A stretch of DNA of 8,848 nt from DASSTY01 sp035760645 (GCA_035760645.1 DASTSO010000166.1:1-8848); one strand, 5' to 3'. Counted from the stretch's first letter, positions 1 through 7,474 are shown. Numbers and translations: made by a program. The notes: generated from the sequence alone by a model not told the origin.

Positions 1-348
1 CGCCCCGGCCTGCAGCAGCCCGCTCGCGGCCAGCGCCAAACGCAGGTCGGCGTTGCCGGTGTAGAGCATCAGCGGCTCGAGCACCAGCCGCAGCAGCAGC
101 CCGGCGTTGAGCAGCACGTAGGTCAGGCCCTCGAGGCCCTCCTGGCGGATCTGGCCGGGACGCGGCATCATCCAGTAGGCCACGCCCATCACCATCGAGA
201 GGAAGAAGCCCACCAGCCCGGCGTGGACGTGGGTGGTCTTGAAGTAGCCCACCAGCGCGGGCCAGAGGTAGAAGGCCGAGCCGGTGAGGGCGGTGTAGAG
301 CAGGTAGAACAGGCTCGAGCGCACGAACAGGAATTGCCAGAACGACAC
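1..348 (-). CDS. Polytopic membrane protein resembling heme-copper oxidase subunit I (partial, C-terminus outside window)
   Basis: The visible 116 codons are the N-terminal part; the gene continues past the left edge. The GTG start at 348 is chosen because TGAGGAG lies 5 nt upstream and the previous stop codon is 16 nt before it. The protein is strongly hydrophobic: a first membrane segment at about residues 11-34, a second at about 41-61, and a third starting near 76. Just before the second segment is H40-x-H42 followed by AGLVGFF and ending in a YWMMPRP turn. This pattern is reminiscent of the heme-ligand helix of cytochrome oxidase/NO reductase subunit I and of short COX1-like membrane proteins. 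It is the third gene of a leftward operon behind two ferredoxins, which fits a redox role. The family call is by resemblance only; another heme or quinone membrane protein is possible. Confidence 0.5.
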   Translation of the reverse strand, partial: MSFWQFLFVRSSLFYLLYTALTGSAFYLWPALVGYFKTTHVHAGLVGFFLSMVMGVAYWMMPRPGQIRQEGLEGLTYVLLNAGLLLRLVLEPLMLYTGNADLRLALAASGLLQAGA

Positions 349-364
349 GGGGGCTCCTCAGGGT

Positions 365-616
365 TCAGGCACGGTTGCGGCGGAAGTGCTCGCGGTTGAG
401 CCGGGCGTACTCGGCCCAGGCTTCGGGGAGGTCTTCCTCGAGGAAGATGGCCCCGCTGGGGCAGGCCTCCTGGCACAGGCCGCACTCGATGCAGCGGTCG
501 GGGTCGATGTACATCTGCGGGTCGTGGTAGCCGCCGCCGATGGCTTCCGCCGGGCAGACCGCGTAGCAGGCCGCGCAGCGCTGGCTGCGGCAGGGCTCGG
601 CGATCACGTAGGCCAC
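365..616 (-). CDS. Two-cluster ferredoxin with atypical first motif
   Basis: This is an 83-residue soluble electron carrier of the bacterial 2x[Fe-S] ferredoxin fold. The second motif is the classical C42-x2-C45-x2-C48-x3-C52-P. The first motif is C9-x4-C14-x2-C17-x3-C21-P, unlike both the usual CxxCxxCxxxCP and the neighbour's 7Fe pattern. Eight cysteines are in place, so two [4Fe-4S] clusters are plausible. The acidic segment LEEDLPEAW and the basic tail (HFRRNRA) resemble the end of the upstream ferredoxin, suggesting tandem duplication and divergence. The GTG start at 616 is supported by GGGAGG 8 nt upstream, located inside the end of the preceding gene; the previous stop is only 3 nt away, so the two are probably translationally coupled. 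The ferredoxin call is secure; the redox partner is unknown. Confidence 0.9.
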   Translation of the reverse strand: MAYVIAEPCRSQRCAACYAVCPAEAIGGGYHDPQMYIDPDRCIECGLCQEACPSGAIFLEEDLPEAWAEYARLNREHFRRNRA

Positions 617-619
617 GGC

Positions 620-880
620 TCAGCCCTCCCGGCGGTGGAGGTTGGGCCCGCTCGAGAGGGAGCGGTTTTTCTCGATGTAGCTCTCCCACTGCTCGGGCAG
701 GTCCTCCTCGGGGTAGATGGCCGAGACCGGGCACACCGGCACGCAGGCCCCGCAGTCGATGCACTCGTCGGGGTGGATGTAGAGCTGGTCCTCCCCCTCG
801 TAGATGCAGTCGACGGGACAGACATCGACGCACGCGCGGTCCTTCACGCCGATGCAGGCTTCGGTGATCACGTAAGGCAT
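620..880 (-). CDS. fdxA: 7Fe ferredoxin ([3Fe-4S][4Fe-4S])
   Basis: An 86-residue cytoplasmic electron carrier. Cysteines are C9, C17, C21, C25, C40, C43, C46 and C50. The spacing matches the Azotobacter FdI/FdxA family: by homology C9, C17 and C50 would hold a [3Fe-4S] cluster and C21, C40, C43 and C46 a [4Fe-4S] cluster. The position of the non-ligand Cys11 of FdI is a valine here (V12), while the free cysteine C25 in CPVDC is kept. The segment IHPDECIDCGAC is typical of the family. The open frame runs further upstream, but the ATG at 880 gives the canonical MPYVIT start and has GGAGGA 11 nt before it. It is the first gene of the leftward operon with a second ferredoxin and a membrane protein, and is divergent from the patatin gene. 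Confidence 0.92.
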   Translation of the reverse strand: MPYVITEACIGVKDRACVDVCPVDCIYEGEDQLYIHPDECIDCGACVPVCPVSAIYPEEDLPEQWESYIEKNRSLSSGPNLHRREG

Positions 881-962
881 AGGATCCGTGGTCCTCCGGG
901 AGGTCGGGCGGCGGTCGAGGGGGACGGCCGCCGGCGCGCAAAGGGGCGCCTGACGAGCCGTA

Positions 963-991
963 TGGATATGCGGCACACCACCGAGGCGCAA
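963..991 (-). promoter_or_regulatory. Weak candidate promoter for the ferredoxin operon
   Basis: On the minus strand TTGCGC (986-991) is followed after exactly 17 nt by TATCCA (963-968). Each box matches the sigma-70 consensus at only about 3 of 6 positions. The site lies 83 nt upstream of the fdxA start in the divergent 152-bp intergenic region. Spacing is good but the sequence match is poor. Confidence 0.25.
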
Positions 992-1020
992 GGGGCGTCG
1001 GCGCGCTGCGACGGCATGCT

Positions 1021-1026
1021 TATCTT
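1021..1026 (+). promoter_or_regulatory. Candidate -10 box of a leaderless transcript for the patatin gene
   Basis: TATCTT ends 6 nt before the ATG at 1033, the distance at which transcription would be expected to start at or next to the A of the start codon. No Shine-Dalgarno sequence precedes this ATG, which fits a leaderless mRNA. No clear -35 box is visible about 17 nt upstream. The clearer leaderless arrangement at sufR in this window supports the idea. Confidence 0.35.
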
Positions 1027-1032
1027 TGCGCG

Positions 1033-3225
1033 ATGCTGCGCCGCTCCGCGACGGCCTTCGCCGCCGCTCTCACGCTCCTGTCGGCCGTGCCCGGCTTCGC
1101 CGCGGCCCAATCGCCCACCCCCACCGCGATCCCCGCGGGCGCACCCGCGTGCACGCCCGGCCCGCTCGCGCTCGTCCTCTCGGGCGGCGGGGCCAAGGGG
1201 CTCGCGCACATCGGCGTGCTGCGCGAGCTCGACCGGCGCGGCATCCGGCCCGACCTCGTCGTCGGCACCAGCATGGGGGCGATCGTCGGCGCGATGTACG
1301 CCAGCGGCTACAGCGGCGCCGAGATCGACAGCCTCGCGCGCGCGCTCCCGATCGCCACCTTCTTCCGCAGCTACGAGCCGCACGCGCCCCAGTCGCTCGG
1401 CGCGCTCCGGCCGCTGGTGACCTGGGCGCAGGGCGAGCGCGGCTTCGCGCTGCAGAGCGCGGCGGTGCGCGAGCCGGAGGTGAACGCGCTCGTGAACGCC
1501 GCGATGCTGCGCGGCAATCTCCTCGCCCAGGGCGACTTCGACCGGCTGCCGATCCCCTTCCGCGCCGTCGCCACCGACCTCGCCGACCGCGCGCCCGTCG
1601 TGCTCGCCGGCGGCGATCTCGCCCGCGCCGTGCGCGCGAGCTTCGCGATCCCGCTCATCTTCACCCCCGAGCGCATCGGCGGACGCACGCTGGTCGACGG
1701 CGGGCTCGCGGCGAACATCCCGATCGGCGTCGCGCGCGCCGCGGGCGCGACGCACGTCATCGTGAGCGACGCGACCGAGCACGGCCGGCGCAGCCCCGAG
1801 GAGCCCGACACGCTCAACCCCGACGACCCGATCCGCGTCGCCGACCGGCTGCTCGATTTCCTCTTCACCCAGCCGCGCGACTCGCTCGGCGCGCAGGACG
1901 TGCGCATCCGCCCCGCGGTGGACGCGTTCCGCAGTCTCGACTTCTCCGACGGCAACGTCTCGCGGCTCATCGCGCTCGGCGTGGCGGCCGCCGACAGCAC
2001 GCTCGCGCGCGCCGACTGCCTCGGGGGCACGGACGGGGACGGCGGCCGCGGCTCGGGCGAGCCCGGCACGACGCCCGCGCGGCCGCTCGCGGCGGTGCAG
2101 GCGCTCGCCCGGCTGCATCCGATGGTGGACACCGTCGTCTTCGGCGACGTCCCCGCCGGGGAGCGGCCGGCGCTCGCCCGCTCGCTCGGGCTCGTGGCGG
2201 GCGAGGCGGTGGACCCGGTGCAGCTGCGCCAGCGGCTGCGGCGCATCGGTGATGCGGAGACGTACCGCGCCGTCTGGCTCCGGCCCACGCGCACCCCGCG
2301 CGGCGTGCGCTTCGACGTCGCGGTGGAGCACGCGCCGCGGCGCGTCGCCGGGCTCGGGCTCGCCTACGACAACGAGCTGGGCGGACGGATGTGGGTCGGC
2401 CTCGTGGACCGCCGCTTCCTCGGCACCAACGCCGAGGCGAGCGGGCTGCTCGCCCTGGGCGAGCTGCGGCGCTCGCTCGAGCTCGGGCTGCGCTACGGCC
2501 GCGGCGTGGGGCCGCGCTTCGTGCGCCCGACGCTCACCGGCCGCATCGGCACCGAGTCGGTGCGCAGCTTCGATCCAGCCGGGGTCGAGCTGCCGGCGCT
2601 CAAGACGCGCGAGGCGGTGGGGTTCGCGGGGCTCGAGCGCGCCTTCGGCGGCGGCTGGCTCGCGAGCGGTGGCGCGGAAGGACGCCTCTGGCGCAACCCC
2701 GACCTCACGAGCGCGAGCGCCTGGGGCGGCACCGCGCGGCTGGTGCGCTTCGACCGCGCCAACCGCCAGACCGTGGCCGGCGACGTCGCCTGGACCAACG
2801 TCTATCATCGCGCCAGCGTGCAGGTCGACCTGCCGCTCCACGCCGGCCCCGTCGCCGTGGCGCCCCGCCTCCGGCTCGGCTGGGGCGAGCGGCTCCCGGT
2901 GCAGCTCGCCTTCCCGCTGGGCGGCTACGAAGGCTTCCCGGGGCTCCACCTCGGCGAGCTCCGCGGCGCGCGCGAGGCGCTCGCCGGCGTCGCCGCCACC
3001 CTACCGCTCCGCGGCCCACTCGATCTTCGCCTCGAGGTCGCCACCGGGCGCAGCGCGCTCGCCGGCCCGCTGCTCGACCGCCACGGCTGGCTCGCCGGCG
3101 CCCGCGCCGGCCTCGGCGCCGAGACCCCCATCGGTCCCGTCCGGGTCGAATACGGCCGCGTGCTCGCCGGCGCCGGCTTCAAGGGGCGGGACGCGGTGGT
3201 GGTGCGGATCGGGAGATGGTTCTAG
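1033..3225 (+). CDS. PlpD-type patatin-like phospholipase with outer-membrane beta-barrel
   Basis: A 730-residue protein, close to the length of Pseudomonas PlpD (type Vd autotransporter). Residues 1-25 are a signal peptide (RR, hydrophobic core, AAAQ cleavage region). The patatin domain spans about 44-330: oxyanion-hole loop SGGGAKG (50-56), nucleophile elbow GTSMG with Ser80, and catalytic Asp222 in DGG. A glycine-rich linker (about 333-350) leads to a POTRA-like segment (about 360-432) and then a beta-barrel of the BamA/surface-antigen (Omp85-like) type to the end. The last residue is phenylalanine, as in substrates of the BAM machinery. By family knowledge the barrel anchors or exports the lipase, which hydrolyses phospholipid acyl chains at the cell surface. 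The gene is monocistronic, and its TAG stop is the first TAG of the downstream heptamer repeat. The architecture is intact with no missing catalytic residue; the physiological substrate is unknown. Confidence 0.92.
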   Translation: MLRRSATAFAAALTLLSAVPGFAAAQSPTPTAIPAGAPACTPGPLALVLSGGGAKGLAHIGVLRELDRRGIRPDLVVGTSMGAIVGAMYASGYSGAEIDSLARALPIATFFRSYEPHAPQSLGALRPLVTWAQGERGFALQSAAVREPEVNALVNAAMLRGNLLAQGDFDRLPIPFRAVATDLADRAPVVLAGGDLARAVRASFAIPLIFTPERIGGRTLVDGGLAANIPIGVARAAGATHVIVSDATEHGRRSPEEPDTLNPDDPIRVADRLLDFLFTQPRDSLGAQDVRIRPAVDAFRSLDFSDGNVSRLIALGVAAADSTLARADCLGGTDGDGGRGSGEPGTTPARPLAAVQALARLHPMVDTVVFGDVPAGERPALARSLGLVAGEAVDPVQLRQRLRRIGDAETYRAVWLRPTRTPRGVRFDVAVEHAPRRVAGLGLAYDNELGGRMWVGLVDRRFLGTNAEASGLLALGELRRSLELGLRYGRGVGPRFVRPTLTGRIGTESVRSFDPAGVELPALKTREAVGFAGLERAFGGGWLASGGAEGRLWRNPDLTSASAWGGTARLVRFDRANRQTVAGDVAWTNVYHRASVQVDLPLHAGPVAVAPRLRLGWGERLPVQLAFPLGGYEGFPGLHLGELRGAREALAGVAATLPLRGPLDLRLEVATGRSALAGPLLDRHGWLAGARAGLGAETPIGPVRVEYGRVLAGAGFKGRDAVVVRIGRWF

Positions 3226-3354
3226 GGGCAGGGGCTAGGGGCTAGGGGCTAGGGGCTAGGGGCTCCGAAACACTGCGGCCCTCCGATTCCAGCGATCGGA
3301 GGGCCGCTCTCCATCGGGGCTCCCTAGCCCCTAGCCCCTAGCCCCTAGCCCCTA
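3222..3354. repeat. Heptamer (CTAGGGG) inverted-repeat element between convergent genes
   Basis: The left arm consists of CTAGGGG units from 3222 to 3264, with one unit missing a T at 3229-3234. The right arm (3322-3354) is the same heptamer in reverse complement. A perfect 29-bp inverted repeat pairs 3236-3264 with 3326-3354. The spacer holds a separate 13-bp hairpin. The first TAG of the left arm (3223-3225) is the stop of the patatin gene, and the outermost TAG of the right arm (minus strand, 3354-3352) is the stop of the deformylase gene. No coding potential or transposase is present. Confidence 0.9.
3275..3307. terminator. Strong hairpin, probable bidirectional terminator
   Basis: Stem 3275-3287 pairs perfectly over 13 bp with 3295-3307 around a 7-nt loop (TCCAGCG); the stem is GC-rich. 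It lies between the 3' ends of two convergent genes. There is no good T-run on either side: TCTCCAT follows on the plus strand and AGTGTTTC on the minus strand. It could therefore be a GC-type terminator or a Rho-independent stop assisted by the outer repeat arms. Confidence 0.65.
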
Positions 3355-3930
3355 CAAAAGTCCCGTCAACGGCGTCGCATAGGTCGCCGTGCGCGACTCG
3401 GGGGGGCCGAAGCGGCCCTCGTGGGAGTGGAGACGGTTCCACTCCTGCTTGAGGCAGAAGGGGTCGAGGCCGTGCGGGCGGTCGACGGCGAGCACGCCGT
3501 CGAGGTGGTCGAGCTCGTGCTGGAGCAGCTCCGCCTGGTCGCCCTCGAGCTCGGTCTCGTGGCTCTGGCCCTTCACGTCCTGCCAGCGGACCCGGATGCG
3601 GTAGGCGCGCTGCACGCGGACGAGCAGGTTGGGGAAGGAGAAGCAGTCGTCCCAGACGGTGAAGTCGTCGGTGCCGACGTCGGTGATCTCGGGATTGATG
3701 AGCACCCACGGCTCGTCGGGCGAGAACTCCACGTACACGATGCGCACGGGGGCGCCGATCTGGGGGGCGGCGATGCCGCGGCCGTAGCCGTGGCGGCCCC
3801 GGAAGTCGCGCAGGGTCTCCTGAAGGTCGTCGATGATGACGCGGACGGCCGGCGAGTTGGGCTTCGTGACCGGCTCGCAGCGGGTGCGCAGGATGGGATC
3901 GCCCAGGAGCCGGATACGATGGATCGTCAT
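3352..3930 (-). CDS. def: Peptide deformylase with variant motif II
   Basis: 192 residues. This metalloenzyme removes the formyl group from the N-terminal methionine of nascent proteins in the cytoplasm. The N-terminus (RIRLLGDPILR) is typical of the family. Motif I is GRGIAAPQ (residues 50-57; GxGxAAxQ). Motif III is QHELDHLDG (137-145), with His138 and His142 as metal ligands and Glu139 as catalytic acid/base. Motif II, normally EGCLS, is DCFSF (95-99); Cys96, the third metal ligand, is kept. The ATG at 3930 gives the expected family start; the open frame upstream runs through repeat sequence and is not coding. No clear Shine-Dalgarno sequence precedes the ATG. The stop codon comes from the heptamer repeat. 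It may be an active divergent deformylase or a second copy with altered specificity. Confidence 0.88.
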   Translation of the reverse strand: MTIHRIRLLGDPILRTRCEPVTKPNSPAVRVIIDDLQETLRDFRGRHGYGRGIAAPQIGAPVRIVYVEFSPDEPWVLINPEITDVGTDDFTVWDDCFSFPNLLVRVQRAYRIRVRWQDVKGQSHETELEGDQAELLQHELDHLDGVLAVDRPHGLDPFCLKQEWNRLHSHEGRFGPPESRTATYATPLTGLL

Positions 3931-4050
3931 GTCGGGCCTGAAGTAGTGAAAGTCCGCGACGCGGGGGGGACGCCGCGGGTCCAATATGGGAAGATCGGGA
4001 GAGGGGGGCCAGAGCGAGACGGGACGTCGCACGCGCGCCTGAGCGTAGTA

Positions 4051-4079
4051 CGCGACAATACTAACATCAGATTCTCGCG
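4051..4079. promoter_or_regulatory. Imperfect dyad upstream of def, operator-like
   Basis: CGCGACAAT (4051-4059) and ATTCTCGCG (4071-4079) are inverted repeats with one mismatch in 9 bp around an 11-nt AT-rich spacer. It lies about 120 nt upstream of the def start. It could be a regulator-binding site or a weak hairpin; no regulator is identified. Confidence 0.3.
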
Positions 4080-4110
4080 CCATCTCCCGAGATGGGCTTC
4101 GCGAATTTGC

Positions 4111-4326
4111 ATCGCTCCGTTCCCCGGGCTCACGCCCGGGGCTACAAAGGCTGTCGCCCCTGCGGGGCTCGCCGCCGCTGACCCACGGATCTCCACGCGC
4201 CCGCCCGTGGGGCCGACCCACGGGCCTCCGCGACCACCCGGCGGCGAGCCCCGCAGGGGCGACAGCTTCTGGAAGCCCCGGGCGTGAGCCCGGGGTGCCC
4301 GGGCGTGAGCCCGGGGATGGAGCGAT
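4111..4326. repeat. 216-bp foldback (MITE/REP-like) palindromic element
   Basis: The ends are near-perfect inverted copies (ATCGCTCC at 4111 against GGAGCGAT at 4319-4326). The left arm carries one copy of a 20-nt palindromic unit, CCCCGGGCTCACGCCCGGGG (4122-4141). The right arm carries the reverse complement twice in tandem (4276-4295 and 4298-4316). An inner perfect 28-bp inverted repeat pairs 4150-4177 with 4239-4266. The 61-nt centre contains CCCGTGGG (4204-4211) paired with CCCACGGG (4217-4224), and a second CCCACGG at 4182-4188. There is no open frame for a transposase. Such nested palindromes with CCCGGGCGTGAGCCCGGG cores are, from general experience, dispersed non-autonomous repeats in several high-GC phyla; that it is mobile is inference. 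Confidence 0.85.
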
Positions 4327-4420
4327 ACGTCCACGCGGGATCTCGAGAATGGGATGGGATGTGTGCGTACAAAACATGCAATTTCAACGATTTCGGAATT
4401 CGCACCAGAGAATCTGTACG

Positions 4421-4431
4421 AATTGACAATT
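4421..4431. promoter_or_regulatory. Palindrome overlapping the sufR -35 box, candidate SufR operator
   Basis: AATTGACAATT is a perfect 11-nt palindrome centred on 4426 and covers the -35 hexamer. It is embedded in wider dyads: CGGAATT (4394-4400) with AATTCCG (4428-4434), and AATTCG (4397-4402) with CGAATT (4419-4424). A regulator bound here would block RNA polymerase. SufR homologues autoregulate, so this is the best operator candidate. It does not match the cyanobacterial CAAC-N-GTTG type. Confidence 0.5.
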
Positions 4432-4451
4432 CCGAGTGGTCGCCCTACAAT
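4423..4451 (+). promoter_or_regulatory. Near-consensus sigma-70 promoter of the suf operon
   Basis: TTGACA (4423-4428, perfect -35) is followed by a 17-nt spacer and TACAAT (4446-4451, 5 of 6 for -10). The expected start of transcription, 6-8 nt further on, falls at about 4458-4460, at or just before the ATG at 4460. The transcript would therefore be leaderless or nearly so. Confidence 0.85.
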
Positions 4452-4459
4452 TCCGGCCC

Positions 4460-5131
4460 ATGGGAGCCCCCGTCCTTCCCTCCTCGCCGACCGGGACGCC
4501 GCTCGATGCGCGCGGGCCGCGGGGTGCGATCCTGGTCGAGCTGAAGAAGTCGCCGGGGCGCACCGTGCGGGCGCTGACGGCCCAGCTCGGGCTGTCGCTC
4601 AACGCCGTGCGCGGGCACCTGAAGGAGCTGGAGCGCGAGGGGCTGGTCTCGCACGAGCGGCTGCCCCACGGGGTGGGGGCGCCGGTCTACGCCTACCGGC
4701 TCACGGCCGCCGGCGAGGCGCTCTTCCCCCGCCGCTACGAGGACGCGCTGCTCCGGCTCCTCGACCACGTGGCCGAGCGGGAGGGGCGGGAGGCGGCGGT
4801 GGCGCTGCTGGCGGCGAGCCGCTTCGACGCGCTGCGCGAGCGGCTCGCCGGGGAGCTGGCGGCGGCCCCGCCGGCCGAGCGGATGCGGGTGGTGGTGCGG
4901 GCCCTGAACGACCAGGGCTACATGGCCGAAGGGGCGGCGACGTTCTGCTGCGGCACCCTCGTCCAGCACAACTGCGCCATCCGGGCGGCGGCCGAGCGGT
5001 ATCCGGAGATCTGCGCGCTCGAGCGCCGCTTCCTCGAGGAGGTGCTGGGCGGGCGGGCGGAGCTCCGCAGCCACGTCCTCGAGGGCGGCTGCGCGTGCGA
5101 ACACCGAGTGAAATTCGAGTCAGAGGCCTGA
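4460..5131 (+). CDS. sufR: Fe-S-sensing transcriptional regulator SufR
   Basis: 223 residues. The N-terminal winged helix-turn-helix (about 20-90) contains GAILVELKKSPGRTVRALTAQLGLSLNAVRGHL-like helices and the wing HERLPHGVGAPVYAYRLT (cited as region 28-88). The C-terminal part has the SufR signature HNC...YPEIC: C172-x12-C185, then C211 and C213 near the end, with an extra C163-C164 pair upstream. By family knowledge SufR holds an Fe-S cluster and represses suf when clusters are sufficient. The ATG at 4460 was chosen over the in-frame GTG at 4436 because the latter lies inside the promoter spacer. No Shine-Dalgarno is present, consistent with leaderless translation. It leads the operon; sufB begins 1 nt after its stop. 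Autoregulation through the dyad at 4421-4431 is inferred. Confidence 0.9.
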   Translation: MGAPVLPSSPTGTPLDARGPRGAILVELKKSPGRTVRALTAQLGLSLNAVRGHLKELEREGLVSHERLPHGVGAPVYAYRLTAAGEALFPRRYEDALLRLLDHVAEREGREAAVALLAASRFDALRERLAGELAAAPPAERMRVVVRALNDQGYMAEGAATFCCGTLVQHNCAIRAAAERYPEICALERRFLEEVLGGRAELRSHVLEGGCACEHRVKFESEA

Positions 5132-5132
5132 G

Positions 5133-6569
<1,437 letters not shown>

Positions 6570-6571
6570 GG

Positions 6572-6676
6572 AGGTGCTAGGTGTTAGGTGCTAGGTGCTG
6601 GGGCGGAGACCCCGGCATCGCGTACCGACACCAGACCTCACGACCTAGCACCTAACACCTAGAACCTAGCACCTAA
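6572..6676. repeat. Heptamer (GGTGCTA) inverted-repeat element inside the suf operon
   Basis: The left arm (about 6572-6599) is made of AGGTGCT/AGGTGTT heptamers; the right arm (6643-6676) is the same in reverse complement with one variant unit (CTAGAAC). A perfect 20-bp inverted repeat pairs 6577-6596 with 6643-6662. The 46-nt spacer contains a small GGGG/CCCC hairpin (6600-6603 with 6610-6613). The element begins 2 nt after the sufB stop, and its right end touches the sufC ribosome binding site TTGGAG at 6677. Confidence 0.88.
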
Positions 6677-6682
6677 TTGGAG
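6677..6682 (+). promoter_or_regulatory. Ribosome binding site deciding the sufC start
   Basis: TTGGAG lies 6 nt before the GTG at 6689. This favours the GTG over the in-frame TTG at 6677, which would itself be the ribosome binding site. The MLEIRDL start matches SufC proteins. Confidence 0.7.
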
Positions 6683-6688
6683 ACGGAC

Positions 6689-7470
<782 letters not shown>

Positions 7471-7474
<4 letters not shown>

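Larger units (their letters stand above)
3931..4459. other. Divergent intergenic region between def and sufR
   Basis: No credible gene was seen here; the open frames on both strands translate repeat-derived proline/glycine-rich sequence. From left to right it holds the def upstream region (no clear promoter), an imperfect dyad at 4051-4079, a short hairpin at 4081-4094 (CATCTC/GAGATG), a 216-bp foldback element at 4111-4326, and the AT-rich sufR promoter region (about 4365-4459), which stands out against the GC-rich background. Confidence 0.8.

Noticed and set aside
881..991. Longer N-terminus for the 7Fe ferredoxin
   Set aside because: The ATG at 880 has a ribosome binding site and the conserved MPYVIT start; the extra residues do not fit the family.
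868..2949. Very long open frame on the minus strand opposite the patatin gene
   Set aside because: It is the antisense of a well-supported patatin gene; its translation is arginine/alanine/glutamate-rich with no family motif, as expected for shadows in GC-rich DNA.
3222..3354. CRISPR array
   Set aside because: Units are 7 nt with no unique spacers between them, and the array is inverted rather than direct.
3931..4377. N-terminal extension of deformylase reading through the foldback element
   Set aside because: Residues before the ATG at 3930 come from repeat sequence (proline/glycine-rich) and do not resemble deformylase; the family start matches the ATG.
4436..4459. GTG at 4436 as the start of sufR
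   Set aside because: It lies inside the spacer between the -35 and -10 boxes and would not be transcribed from this promoter.
6677..6688. TTG at 6677 as the start of sufC
   Set aside because: TTGGAG here is the ribosome binding site for the GTG at 6689, which gives the family-like N-terminus.
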